Source of the DNA: Chrysoperla carnea
Lineage: Eukaryota > Arthropoda > Insecta > Neuroptera > Chrysopidae
DNA length: 64,000 bases
Direction of reading: 5' to 3'
Assembly: GCF_905475395.1 (NCBI RefSeq)
Contig: NC_058340.1
Span: 74,998,181 to 75,062,180, forward strand
In this document: positions 1-11,203 of the stretch, piece by piece
Numbering within the stretch: the stretch's first letter is position 1
Layout: each line of letters begins with the position of its first letter
Program-made: the position numbers and the translations under genes
The notes under the pieces: model-generated
What the model was told of the DNA's origin: nothing
The model's input: the letters and a program-made list of their open reading frames with translations, nothing else
Database searches by the model: none

Positions 1-2053
1 TTTTGTCGGGGTGATATGGAAAATGAAACATTTTTAACTGAAGTACCATGTAACATGCGTCAATTACGAAGTCGAGCTTCAATGATTTTAATCAATTCAG
101 CACAAAGTCGTATAATTCTATGGCATGGTGCCAAATCTTTGGAATATACCAAACAAATGGCTCGTGTTGCAGTTGAAAAATTAAAATTAAATAAGTCCGA
201 ATACTTTAAATTACGTGCCAAAGTGATTGAAGAAGTTTTAGAAGGTGATGAAACACCCGAACTATTAAATATTTTGGGTGTGGAACATGGTCAAGGACGT
301 GGCCGTCGATTGTACATGTCATTGTTAAACGATCCATTGGATTATAATGAAACGCCACGATTATTTTCGTTCTCATCTGTGTCGGGAGTTTTTGAATCGA
401 ATGAAATATTATGTCCGTATCGATATTCAAATCCTAGTGGTGACACGATTAATGAAGCTAAAATTGTCACACCATATCCATTCTTACAATCAGATTTATA
501 TTCAGCTAGTCAACCAGGATTATTTTTATTGGATAACGGTCATACATTATGGTTATGGCAAGGTTGGTGGCCAGAAATTGATACAGATTCATCAGATCAA
601 GCAAATCAACAATTATCCGATCAAACTGGTTCAGGAGCAATACGATGGCAAGAAGAACGACGTGCTGCCATGCAAACGACAATCAATTATTGGCGACAGA
701 AACATGGACATCAAAATGCTGAAAATGAAAGTAAGTATTTTTAGAATACCGATCCTTGCCGATACAGATACTCACGCCGTGAGTATCTGGCGTTAAAGGG
801 TAAGAAGTTGTGGGAACTCGTTTGGCACGAGAGGGGTGGCCGTAAAAGCCTCTTTCACCTGAGTCTGTCATTTCCATATCTAGATATTTCATAATTTACT
901 GAATCAAGAAATGGCTGCGAAACGGGCCAAATTGTGTATAACTACAGCTAGGCTATTCGACGACTGTGTTCCTTCGAAACTCACTAGAGCACAGTTGAGA
1001 AGGGTGGTGGAATTCTTGACGTGACCTAGTCGATTTAACTACCACCTCCATAACTTGGGGATATATAATGATCCCACTTAGAGTCTGTATGGAGGACGAT
1101 GAAACCAATAGATAGACCAATCCCGGTGGAGTAGCTTTCTGTGCGGAGTCCGGCATCGATAAAATTCTATAGCTTTTCTTCTTAAAATAGGTCTCCTACC
1201 GTAGGTGTTTGGGACCCATTTGCGGTACCCCTCTTATTTATTATTATTATTATTTAAAATTTTTAGGGTGTTTAAATATTTGTATGTGGGTTAAGCTAAT
1301 GTCAAAGAAATACCTTTTGGGGGGAGGGGTTTATGTGAACCTTCCAACCGCTACTTCTATTTCTATTTGAAATAATGTTTTTTAAGGTTTTACACACAAT
1401 TGCATCTTCTTCAAACTGAACTAGCGGATTGAAAATTTGTATATAAGTTGAGCTAGTGTTAAAAAAGGGCTCAGCCCCCCTTTATTCTTTTCTAAATAAA
1501 TATTTAATGAATTAATTAAAAAACCTGATATCAAAATTTCTCTAAAAAAACATCTAATGAGAGGAAAACCTTAGTGGTGGAGGCTTGTTGACAATTGTTT
1601 TTCTGTTGTAGAAAAAGAAAATGAAAAATGTCCTGCTGTATTAGTTTGGGCTGGTTTAGAACCTTTAGAGTTTACAAATTTATTTCCAACATGGATCGAT
1701 CGTGACGATATAGCAAGAATCAATATTAAAGTAAGTCAAATCTGGTAAATCACTTAAAAATTGGCATGATTGGTAAATAAATTTTTAATTAAATTCATAA
1801 ATTTTAGGATGGCCGTAAACCTGGTGAAATACTATCATTGAATTCAGAATTAGAACGTTTAACATGCTGTACATATCCAGCATCGGTATTATTACAACGA
1901 CCGTTACCAGAAGGTGTGGATCCAACACGGCTAGAAGAATATCTAAGTCCAAATCATTTTCAACAGATGTTTAATGGTTTAACAAAAGAACAATTTTATG
2001 AGCTACCAACATGGAAACAAACCAATTTAAAAAAGGAATACGGACTTTTTTGA
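1..2053 (+). CDS. Svil: supervillin/villin-family protein, C-terminal part (5' end outside window)
   Basis: Three exons join in frame: 1-730, 1612-1730 and 1808-2053 (stop 2051-2053). The first intron is phase 1 and the second phase 0, both with gtaagt donors. The reading frame is open to base 1, so the gene starts upstream of the window. The product has gelsolin-like segments (LRSRASMILIN, then LFLLDNGHTLWLWQGWW) and ends in a villin headpiece with the near-canonical tail LKKEYGLF, just after LPTWKQTN. Supervillins are membrane-associated F-actin-binding proteins; the headpiece is the F-actin contact and the gelsolin repeats serve as scaffold. The segment after RSRAS resembles supervillin more than villin proper, but with only about 360 residues visible an ordinary villin/quail-type protein cannot be fully excluded. 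The first intron (731-1611) holds a copy of a dispersed repeat. Confidence 0.85.
740..1235 (+). repeat. dispersed repeat family R, copy 1 (in supervillin intron)
   Basis: Related copies lie at about 5854-6190 (+) and 10270-10600 (reverse). They share short blocks such as gttgagaagggtggtgg and aggaggacgatgaaacc. Divergence is high, so the copies are old. The family is probably the untranslated tail of a non-LTR element or a SINE; I cannot say which. Confidence 0.6.
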
Positions 2054-4414
2054 CCTTTACTTTTAATACGTCAATTCTTTCAAAATATGTGTTGTGCTCA
2101 TAATACGTTACGATAACATTCAGTAATCAATCAGTACACGCTCAACACACATAAACACGCACACATCGTCATCAAATCACATCTTATAACGCACACGTAA
2201 CCTTGATAGGCATGCATATTCATTCTTAATCATCATTTAAAATGATTGATTCCATTACCCATTTGTTTTCGGCGAAGAAATCTTTATGGTTGTTATTAAT
2301 GGATCAAAAAACCAAAATTATATTTGGTCAATTTTAAAATTTATTGTTCTATTTGAAAGATCTAAAATGTGGTAAGTTTCTAAGTCAAATTTAACAACAA
2401 CAACAAAAATTTTATATCTTTTTTTGATCTTTCACCAAGTCAGGGGTCACCAAAAAAACGTGTGTATTTTTCTGAAATAAATTTTTGGTGGCTTTTTATT
2501 AGCAAAACCAACATTTTGAAGTACTTTTTCAAAAATAAAGTTTTTGGCACACAATAAAGTTATAACAATAAAAATAATAACATGATTGATTTATAATAAT
2601 AAATAATATTGTACTTAAATAAATAAACAAAATGATGTGTATGTACTTGTATTTTGTATGTGATTTATAAATAATATATATATTAATATTAATATTGAAA
2701 TAATTAATAATTAATTAATTGTACAGGATTTATATTTTTGAAATTAATAATAATATTATGTGAGAAAACTAAAAAAAATAACTAAAAAAGTAAATTTATT
2801 ATAAAATATTAAATAAAAACAAATAATAACTGTTTTTTAAAAATGATTTTTGTTAAAAACACAAATTTTTACCTACCATATTGTTTTTTATTACTTGTTT
2901 TGTTTTTTGTAAAATTGTGTAATTATATTTGTGACAAATATTTTTATTACTTTTGTATATTAAAAATTATTATATTTAAAAAAAAAAAAAGTATATTTAA
3001 AAACAGATTAAATGAATAAATAAATGAAACATAGTTATTGTGACTGTCACATTAAGGCTCTTGTACATTGAACGCATGGCCAAGATAAAGAACGGCAATA
3101 TTTACTAGAGTGAAGAAGAGAATGGTTTCTTTCACAGTACACAGTGACGGCAAAATTTGCCGTGCAACAGACATTATTTTGGCGGAGTGGAGAGCTTAAT
3201 TTTAATTTTTTTATGAAGTATTGACTCACATAGTTGGTCAAGGGAGGGCCAAGTCAAAATAATATAATTATTGATTCGGCCATATTCAACAGCCTAATCT
3301 ATAATTGTTTATAGCTTATGTTACCATAGATACCAAATCAATTTGGCTGAAAATGCCACATTGTATTAACCTTGAACAACTTTATTTTTATTGTAAGATT
3401 GATGATAGCAAATTAAACTGAACAAACCGTCCATACAGCTTGGGTTTTAAGTCCGTTTGTCTAAAATTAGGAAGTAATTGACTAAAAAAGAAGTCAGGTC
3501 TATCTTGATAGCTTTAGTAGTTTTCAACTAATGAACGCGCACATACCAAAAATAATTGTTTTATTTATTTATTCAAAGTATGTAAGTGGGTATTTGTAAA
3601 AATATTAAACAAATTAAATGCTAACATTCACCATCATTAACCCACAATAATAATAATATCCACACATGTCTTCTAAAATCATCCTTTTTAATGCCAATCG
3701 ACCCTCTCCCCTTCCCTTAATATGCCGAATCCTCAATTAATATATAACTTTTTTATATCAAATGTGCTATTTTGTACATTGCTTTAATAAAACAAATTTA
3801 AAATGAAAAATTTTATTTTTATCTATTTTATTACACTAATCCATTTCTCAAGCCGTATCGAATTTTCCTACCATTACTCATTTTAACACCCCGATTTCAG
3901 GAATATAAAACAAAATCTACGCGACGTTTTAAACTAAATATTGCTTCAATTATTGATAAGTTATCAGCTTTAAGGTAAGTGAAGTTATTAAGGAAAGTTT
4001 ATGAAAAACGATTAGTAAATAATTTTAAATATTTGAACATTACGTTTTCCTAATACAAATATTAGAAAATTTAATTTTGAAATACACAAAAATGAAAAAA
4101 AAATCATCCAACATTTAAACAAAATTTTTCATTTTCACGAATTTCCCGAAAATTTTCCATAGATATTATTTGGAAAAACTATCTAGGCAAGAGGTTCAGG
4201 AGGGGCTCAAAATTTTCGTCCTTTTTGTCCTAAAACCAACCGTTCTCGACATTAGTCACTACCAATTCCAGCCAAAAAATATTAAATTTTTTAACATTTG
4301 TATTAGGAGAATATAAGTTACAAGGCATAATTCCATCCCATTCGATTTTATTACTATAATAATAAAAATAGTTAAAAATTTGAAGAAAAAAAAGGTGACA
4401 CTAAAATCGGGGTT
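2054..4414. other. intergenic, AT-rich; 3' flank of supervillin
   Basis: No coding region is supported here. The stretch 2575-3010 is almost pure A/T low-complexity sequence. At 2441-2535 there is a short piece of the repeat family also found at 28630-29046 and 36427-36832 (shared block aaataaatttttggtggc). At 3040-3250 there is a more GC-rich segment that I do not recognise. Confidence 0.6.
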
Positions 4415-4638
4415 AGTTTAGTATGTTTAACATAGGTGGTACCACCATCGAAAATAATCGTTAGTTCAATGAGTTTACCATAGATGGTAGCACCGTCGAG
4501 ATTAATAGTTAGTTCAGTATGTTTACCATAGATGGCACCACCATCGAAATTAATAGTTAGTTCAGTATGTTTAGCATAGATGACACCACCGGGTAATTAA
4601 TAATTAGTTCAATGAGTTTACCATAGATGGCAGCTAGA
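4415..4638. repeat. 48-bp tandem repeat, about 4.7 copies
   Basis: Units begin at about 4415, 4463, 4511, 4559 (47 bp) and 4606. Each contains gtttaccatagatgg or a close variant followed by accaccatcgaa. The units differ at several positions, so the array is not freshly expanded. Confidence 0.85.
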
Positions 4639-4750
4639 TGTATTGTTTTTGTATCATTTACATTTGTTTTTTGTAATCATTTGAATTTTAATTTCTTCTT
4701 TATTCTTTTATGTTAATTTTAAAAATGTGATTTTACTTTAGTGGTAAAAC

Positions 4751-4781
4751 TTCTTGTTGAACTTTTTTAGTTCAACAAGAA
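4751..4781. repeat. short perfect hairpin downstream of zinc-finger gene A
   Basis: Arms ttcttgttgaact (4751-4763) and agttcaacaagaa (4769-4781) are fully complementary around a five-T loop. The hairpin lies about 105 bp past the stop codon of the minus-strand gene. It may be in the 3' UTR or simply a small foldback. Confidence 0.6.
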
Positions 4782-4885
4782 AACCAAGGGTCGGGCCTTA
4801 TTATAAATAAAAAACAAATTAATTGAATATTAATCTTATTCAAAAATATAAAACATATAAAAAAATATTATTAAAATAATAATTG

Positions 4886-7800
4886 TTACTGCATAAATAA
4901 TGGCTCCAATTTAATTTTAAATGATTTTTCTTGTTGCTGCTGCTCGTCAACTTTATTTTTATAAACAGGTAAACCATGTACTTTCATATGCGTTTTTAAA
5001 GTGCTCCTCTGTTGAAACGCTTTGCCACACACATCACACTCGTATGGTCGTTCGCCCGTATGCGTACGAATATGTAATTTTAAACCAGATGTTGTATGAA
5101 AACTCTTTGAACATTCTGTACATTTAAAATTTCGTACATTATTATGTGTGTAGCGTACATGACTGTTCACTAATTCAATACTTTTAAATAGTTTCTCACA
5201 GATCGGACATTTATGTGTTTTAACATCTGAATGCGTTGTTAAATGTCGTTTTAACATTGTTAAATTTTCACTTCGTTTACCACAAATGTTACATAAATAT
5301 GGATTTAATTCCGTATCGTCAAGATTACCATGTTTACGTTTTGTATGTTTATCTAGTGAGTATTTATTTGTAAACTCTTGTTCACATTGTTCACATTTAT
5401 ATTTTTCATTCTTATGAATATAAATATGATTCTGAAATTTAATTAAAAAAATTTTATTTCATAGTTATAATGAAATAAATACCACGAAACTCGAAATAAA
5501 AATGTATATTAAAAAATTCTATGTAAAAAATACAAATTAAAAACATGCAACAGATTTACATGTCACTAAATATCGATATTCCGATTGCAATGCAATCACT
5601 GTCAGTAGCTAAATTCATTCATATAACACATAACAAACATTATTTACAAAGTTGAAAATCAAAATTTGACACATTACCAACATATACAATATCACTTACA
5701 AAAACAAAAATATTACCTAAATTTAGCTACTAACGATGGTTGCGTTGCAATCGAAATATCGATATTTAGTAAAATGTAAATCTGATGTATGTATTTTAAA
5801 TAGAATTTCTTAATCTAGTCGACGTGTCGTGGTATTTTATTCAATTAACTATGTCTCAACTCGAAGCTTTTCATTTAATAACTATGCCGCTTTCAGTCAT
5901 TCCCATAGGAAGATGCTCCATAATTAGCCCATCTTGATTACCGAGTACAAAGTTGAGAAAGGTGGCGAGACTTTTGATAAGACACTGTCGTTTGATCTAT
6001 TACTTTTAAAACATGGTTAGTACTGACGATCTCACTTGAAGCCTTGTAAGGAGGACGATGAAACCCTCATACAAGTTATTTACACCTGCAGAATGAGGAT
6101 CTGTTTTCTGAGCTGCAAAGACTGATTTTTGTAAAGGCAGTTCGGGGCTCGCATCGATCGTGGGGCCCTGGGCGAATGTACAGTGGAAAAGAGGAACCTG
6201 TATAATAAGATATTTAAAGAAAACCTATAATTAGATAGCTTACCTTTAGATAAACAACAGATTTACCACAAATGTTACAAACTTCACGTTTCTTATCATT
6301 TGAATGACATCGTTTATAATGTAAATGTAAAACTTGTTTACTTTTAAATGATTTATCACAGTCAGCATGTTTACAATGGAACATTCGTTGTTTTGCATGC
6401 ATCCATTGATGTTTACGTAATAAATATTTATGTATAAATGGTTTATTACATTCCGAACATGAATATTGATGTTTCGAATGTTGTGAACGTTCATGTAATT
6501 CTAAATCTTGTTCTAATACAAACATTTCTGTACATTCTTTACATTTATATCGATTGATTTTATTTGGATGTTTCTTTTTAACATGACCACGTAATGCATT
6601 CAATTCATAAAATGGTTTTTTACATTCATCACATTTAAATCTATTAAATTGAAAAACAATTCAATCATATTTTTATTATTAGCAATATTTTATTATTAAT
6701 CAGAGTGAATTTATTTTGAAATAAGACCGTCATTTAAGGTTGTTATGAAGAAAATGCTAATTAAAATGGTTCGGCTATTCGAGCAGTCTTAGGTTAGCTA
6801 TCCTGGGGTGGGACACACTTAGACCATAGGGTCCGTTGTGATACCGTAAATGGGATGGTCCATCCCCGGCCACTACTCCATGAACCATTTGGAGCTGTTT
6901 AAGAACAGTAGGAGGGCTTTGACGTCGACTGACTTTAGGTCGGAGAGGTCGTCAAAGAGAGGCTGGCTCAAGTAAGTCCATCTCCTCACGATAAGAGCTG
7001 GGCAGTGACAGAGAAGATGAGACATTGTCTCCTCCTCGCCACCACTGTGACAGCTCCTGCAGTAGTCGTGATACACTGCCAGGCCTAAGTGTTCAGCATG
7101 CGGACCAGTCCGTTTTGCTAAATTTATGCTTAAATACATATACTTCGAGATAAACCAAAGTATGTATGTTTATCTCGAAGTATATGTATTTAAGCATAAA
7201 TTTAGCAAAACGGACTGGTCCGCATGCTGAACAACCAAAGTATGTATGTTGTGTGTTGGCGTTGTAAAGTGAGACAATGTTTAAGATTTTGTGTTCTGTA
7301 TTACACAATTTATTCCCCCTATCCCGGACCTATTATAATATATAATTTGATACCTCCCACATCTAATTGTATTGGTGAATCATATTTTTGTTTTCTTTAT
7401 AAATAATAACAACAAACAACAACATAAATAAATAATAAAAACAACATTTTTTTTAGTATTCACTACCCAATGCAATCAATTTACAATCAATTATTGTTTA
7501 ATGATAGTCCCCTCTATATACTAAATTGACACCTACTAATTTAATGAATTTGATAGGTCTGTGAATTCATAAATCTTTCTATTTTCCCATAGTCACATCT
7601 TCCGCATTAGGCCTCAAATAAAAATTTGGTATAGAGCTTTTCCATTTGTCTTGACAAGCTTAATTTAGTGGTACAATTTTCTGCTATCAATAACAGAACA
7701 CCCTGTATAAGACACAAAATAAAACGTATTTTGAGTCAAATGGAGTGTCAGTCACAAATGGAATCACTCTTCAAGCGATTACGGTCTAATTTCATACTAA

Positions 7801-8592
7801 ATTTACTCGATAATTAAATTTATACATACCGTGCTTCTCCTTTATGCCGTAACATATGATTTTTAATATGTTTCTTCTCATAAAATCCTTTATTACAAAT
7901 CGTACAAACAATTTCGAATTTACGATTTTCATTATGAGTTTCCACATGTCTCACCAATGAATGTACATTATATAAAACTTTATTACATATTTTACATGTT
8001 TTTGTAGTGGGGTCACATTTATCTGGACCAAGTTGTAATGCACGTTCTAATGCCGTTTCTTTTTGTGTTTCAGCATCTGAAGTGGATTCAATTGGATAAA
8101 AATAAGCTTCTTGTTGTTGAAAGTCAAGTGTTGTTTTTTCAACATTTTGATTATTTGACGGCTCTTCCTCATATTTTAAATTATGTTCAAGTTGTTCATC
8201 TTCCTCGGATTCAACATCAGATTCATCTCCATCACATTTTAAATCATCAGTTTCATTTTCATCAGATAAAGTATTTTGGACTTGTTTTAAAATTTCTTCA
8301 GATTTTTGACATTGTTGTTTAAAACTATACGATTCACTTAATTTACTTGAACATCTTGTACACACTTGATTTGGAAGACCATCATTAATTTCAATCTAAA
8401 ATCAATTTTAAAAATCAATTAATATTTTTAATTAAAAATAAATGTTTTTTTTTTGTACCATACATTTAAAATTGTTGATAACATGTTTAGAACTTCTGTA
8501 TGATCAAATATTGAAATCATACTTTCATTTTTTTGTAAACATGTTCTACAAATTTTATCAAAATCATATTTTGATAAATAATTATTTAACAT
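4886..8592 (-). CDS. ZAD plus C2H2 zinc-finger protein A
   Basis: Four exons on the minus strand, 5' to 3': 8464-8592 (ATG 8592), 7830-8395, 6244-6640 and 4886-5431; 545 residues. Junction phases are 0, 2 and 0, all gt..ag. The N-terminus is a ZAD (CRTC in exon 1 paired with CTRC in exon 2), a dimerisation domain typical of insect transcription factors. An acidic linker follows, then about 12 C2H2 fingers: two in exon 2, four and a half in exon 3, the rest in exon 4, with a TGERP linker before the last. Finger 7 is split by the last intron and has only nine residues between its second Cys and first His (CNICGKSVVYLK then NHIYIH), where 12 is usual. It should be a nuclear DNA-binding protein; the target is unknown. 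The neighbouring gene at 11204-14800 is a clear paralogue with the same intron positions. Confidence 0.9.
5460..5853. mobile_element. MITE with about 140-bp terminal inverted repeats (intron of gene A)
   Basis: The outer ends catagtt (5460-5466) and aactatg (5847-5853) are complementary. The complementarity runs inward for about 140 bp on both sides, including actaaatatcgatatt and tagctaaat. The centre is AT-rich and non-coding. No target duplication is clear. The superfamily is unknown. Confidence 0.8.
5854..6190 (+). repeat. dispersed repeat family R, copy 2 (intron of gene A)
   Basis: It shares blocks such as gttgagaaaggtggcgaga and aaggaggacgatgaaaccc with the copy at 740-1235. It abuts the MITE at 5460-5853. 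Confidence 0.55.
6770..7154 (-). mobile_element. LINE fragment, R1/jockey-like C-terminus
   Basis: On the minus strand 6873-7139 encodes a peptide with HAEHLGLAVYHDYCRSC and then EETMSHLLCHCPAL, the Cys-rich tail that follows reverse transcriptase and RNase H in several arthropod non-LTR clades. Only about 90 residues survive. A second fragment of the same family lies at 10860-11200 on the plus strand (MSHLFYHCPSL). The fragment ends in a foldback at 7091-7232. Confidence 0.7.
7091..7232. repeat. 64-bp-arm foldback (near-perfect palindrome)
   Basis: Left arm 7091-7154 and right arm 7169-7232 are exact reverse complements around a 14-nt loop (ccaaagtatgtatg). The loop sequence then recurs directly after the right arm at 7234-7248. 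The left arm is part of the LINE fragment, so the right arm is an inverted copy of its 5' edge. Confidence 0.95.
7353..7709. repeat. interspersed repeat, near-identical to 58229-58559
   Basis: The two copies are nearly identical for over 300 bp, in the same orientation and 51 kb apart. The main difference is about 26 extra bases of an A-rich stretch here. Both end in aacagaacaccctgtata. They are non-coding. High identity suggests recent spread. The class is unknown; an acaccctgtat end recurs in other small elements in this window. Confidence 0.8.
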
Positions 8593-9129
8593 TTTTTTAT
8601 TTAAAAATTATAAATTTATTGTTTATTTTTTGTATGTAAATAAAAATAACCTTAAATTGATTTGAATCTATATCTAATGCAAATCTTTAGACAAATTGTT
8701 TATAACAGGGTTTCTCAAAACAAGGTACATCTAATAACAATTTCAGAGGTTACACAAATAAATGTTATTATAAAATAACAATTTAATTATTAGAATTTGT
8801 TGTTATATATTTATATGTATAAAAGATTTATGAATTTCAAAGATATTACTTTATTTTTAATATTAGATTAAACAGTTATGCGATCGATTACAAAAGGTTG
8901 AGAAACTCTGCTTTTTAAAATATACATCGTTCATGTTAAGAATAACAAGGCAAGTATTGCTTAGAGGTATTTTCATGCTGACGCTTGACGCTGAGATTGA
9001 GCGTCAAATTAGGTAACGTGATCACTTTACGCCGTTTATTTTCAGGATTGATTTTGGACATAACTCTATTTTTTTCAGCCAGATGAAACCCTAATTTGAC
9101 GCTCAAAGCCAACCGTTTTGATGAGACAT
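8593..9129. other. 5' flank of zinc-finger gene A
   Basis: Non-coding apart from the hAT-like MITE at 8706-8910. The promoter of the minus-strand gene must lie here, but I cannot point to a convincing core promoter. Confidence 0.5.
8706..8910. mobile_element. hAT-like MITE
   Basis: The ends cagggtttctcaa and ttgagaaactctg are complementary with one mismatch, and CAGnGTTTCTCAA is a common hAT-type end. The 8-bp flanks gtttataa and ctttttaa agree at six of eight positions, so a decayed 8-bp target duplication is likely. It is 205 bp and non-coding. Confidence 0.65.
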
Positions 9130-9840
9130 TAATCATTAATAACACAGGTCTGCGATTAAAAAACTGCATGGGATTTTTTTTCATTTTCTTATAGATTTTG
9201 ACCTGTCAAAAACAGGAAAACAATTTAAAACATTCTATCACATAGATTTTTATAGACATTAGTAACAACATAAACTAGTCTTAAAGTAGTATTATTGCAC
9301 AATAAAAATAAATTAGCTTCGCTTCCAATGGGGTATTCTGTGCATATGGAAGAAAACTAACTAGGCAGGCTATACTAAATAACCATGCTTCATATGCTGA
9401 TGGAATAGTAGAGCCAGAAAACAGCACTGGACTAAAAAATAAGAAATACTAAGAATCCTGACTTCAAAACCATTGTTCAATTAGCAGCATACGAAGCTCA
9501 AGGCTGCAAGATAAGCCTGAAGGTCCATTTTTTACACTCCTACATAGACTAATTTCCTGAAAACCTGGAAGCTTATAGTGAAGAACAGGGGGGGGTGGTT
9601 TCACCAGGATTTCCGCGATATCGAGAGACGGTACCAAGGAAGATGGAATGTCACTATTCTTGCAGGCTACTAATTTTTAACAAACGAGTGCTTTTACCAA
9701 TTTTTTGTTTGAATTTAGAAAAAAAACCTTACGTGATAGAAAAAAATGGCCATCACTTCTGAAATCAGCGCATTCTAAAACATATAATTTAGTAAAAATA
9801 TCTCATGCAGCTGGCAAAAAATTTTTTTTGCAGACTTGTG
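9130..9840 (+). mobile_element. transposon remnant, LLPPLHIKLGL/YTKYPCF family, partial copy
   Basis: It matches the reverse complement of about 12640-13790. The two share cacaggtctgcgattaaaaa at one end and atctcatgcagctggcaaaa at the other. It retains decayed coding pieces such as VHFLHSYID and ENRGGWFHQDF-like sequence followed by ERRYQGRWNVT. It lacks the middle coding part that the other copy keeps. The superfamily is not clear to me. Confidence 0.65.
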
Positions 9841-10269
9841 TAATTTATAGGCGCATTTTTTATAAAATCTGATGAAAAATAAACTCAAAAATATATTTTA
9901 TAAAAGAGTATTTATTAAAATAATATAAATATGAATACTGTAGTATATTTTGAATGTGTATATTTGAACCTTATAAACTTTATTTTGAATTTTATATCGG
10001 TTATAGCGACCAATCGTTACTAGAATTAGTCAGCAATAACGAACAAATCTCAAATCTCAATATCGTTATAACTAATTTTGATTGTAGTCATAAATAATAA
10101 ATTTATTTGTATGTTATATAGAAATAAAAAATATTATTTTATAAATTATTTAAATCTAAAGGATTGGACTTTAATCTATCACTATTTTAATATCAAATTT
10201 TAAAGAAAAATTATCATTCAGCTAATGACAATCATACTGAAAAGATTTTGTGAGCCGCAGAATGCTTCA

Positions 10270-10600
10270 ATAAAGTCATATTTCTCCCCTCCTCTGTTTA
10301 AAATGAGATTTTTATCCTTTTTTCAGTGTCCTATCGAGAGTTCCACCACCCTTCTCAATTGTGTTCTAGGGAGTTTCAATTGATCATCGTCAAGTGTCCT
10401 AACCACTCACATGCCCTACTTAAAGGTTTGTCGTAATAAATTAGGAAGCACCTTGCTATGGGAATGGCAGACTCAAGTGAAACAGGCGTTTAAGACGAAC
10501 CTTTTCGTTCCAACGAGCCCGCAGCTTCATTTTTAACACCGATTATGCACCGGTACTCAGACTAGTCTGACTAAGTTATTCAGTTCCTCGAAGCATACAT
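10270..10600 (-). repeat. dispersed repeat family R, copy 3
   Basis: Read on the minus strand it aligns with 740-1235: tgagaagggtggtgg and the block around cctgtttcacttgagtctgcc. It lies between the zinc-finger genes. Confidence 0.55.
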
Positions 10601-10859
10601 AGATTATCCTCGATTGGAATCTGGCCACCTCAAGCGTCCAAAGTGCGGCCAAACTATCTGAGAAAATGCTGATATGTACCACACTGCAACCTTTCGGGTT
10701 ACAAATCTGGACATATCTTCAGGGAAAATATAACCCAAAAAAATACCACAATACGCGAAATAAAATTGTAATATTAAAAATTTTATTCGAAAAAACATAC
10801 AACATACTTACACCTCGAGAATTATTAATAATTTTATTAAGAGCAAGATCTCTAATATT

Positions 10860-11200
10860 AGGAAAAAGGAAGAAATGATGTCTCATCTTTTCTATCACTG
10901 CCCATCTCTTACCTTGAGGAGGTGGATTCACTTGAGTCAGCCTTTCTTTAACGGTCTCTCCGACCTTAAGTCCTAAGGCGTCGAATCAATCGTGCTATTC
11001 AATCAACGGTCTGTCTAAGTGGGTCCTACTCCAGGACAGTAAGTTCTGGCCATGGGGAGATAAATTCACTTGAGCCAATATTTCTTCGACGACTTCTCTG
11101 ATCTTAAACAGTTCCCAATGCGCTTAAAACCAAATCTTTTGGTCTGTCTTAGTGTGTCCCACTTCAGAATAGCCAGTCTAACCTAAACCTAACCTAAGTT
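10860..11200 (+). mobile_element. LINE 3' fragments, R1/jockey-like, two partial copies
   Basis: The plus strand encodes MSHLFYHCPSLTLRRWIHLSQ, matching the minus-strand fragment at 6873-7139. A second partial copy starts near 11040 and ends in taacctaaacctaacctaa next to the 3' end of zinc-finger gene B. Both are decayed. Confidence 0.6.
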
Positions 11201-11203
11201 CGT

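Noticed and set aside
4921-5127. Plus-strand open frame at zinc-finger gene A
   Set aside because: It is the antisense shadow of the C2H2 exon at 4886-5431.
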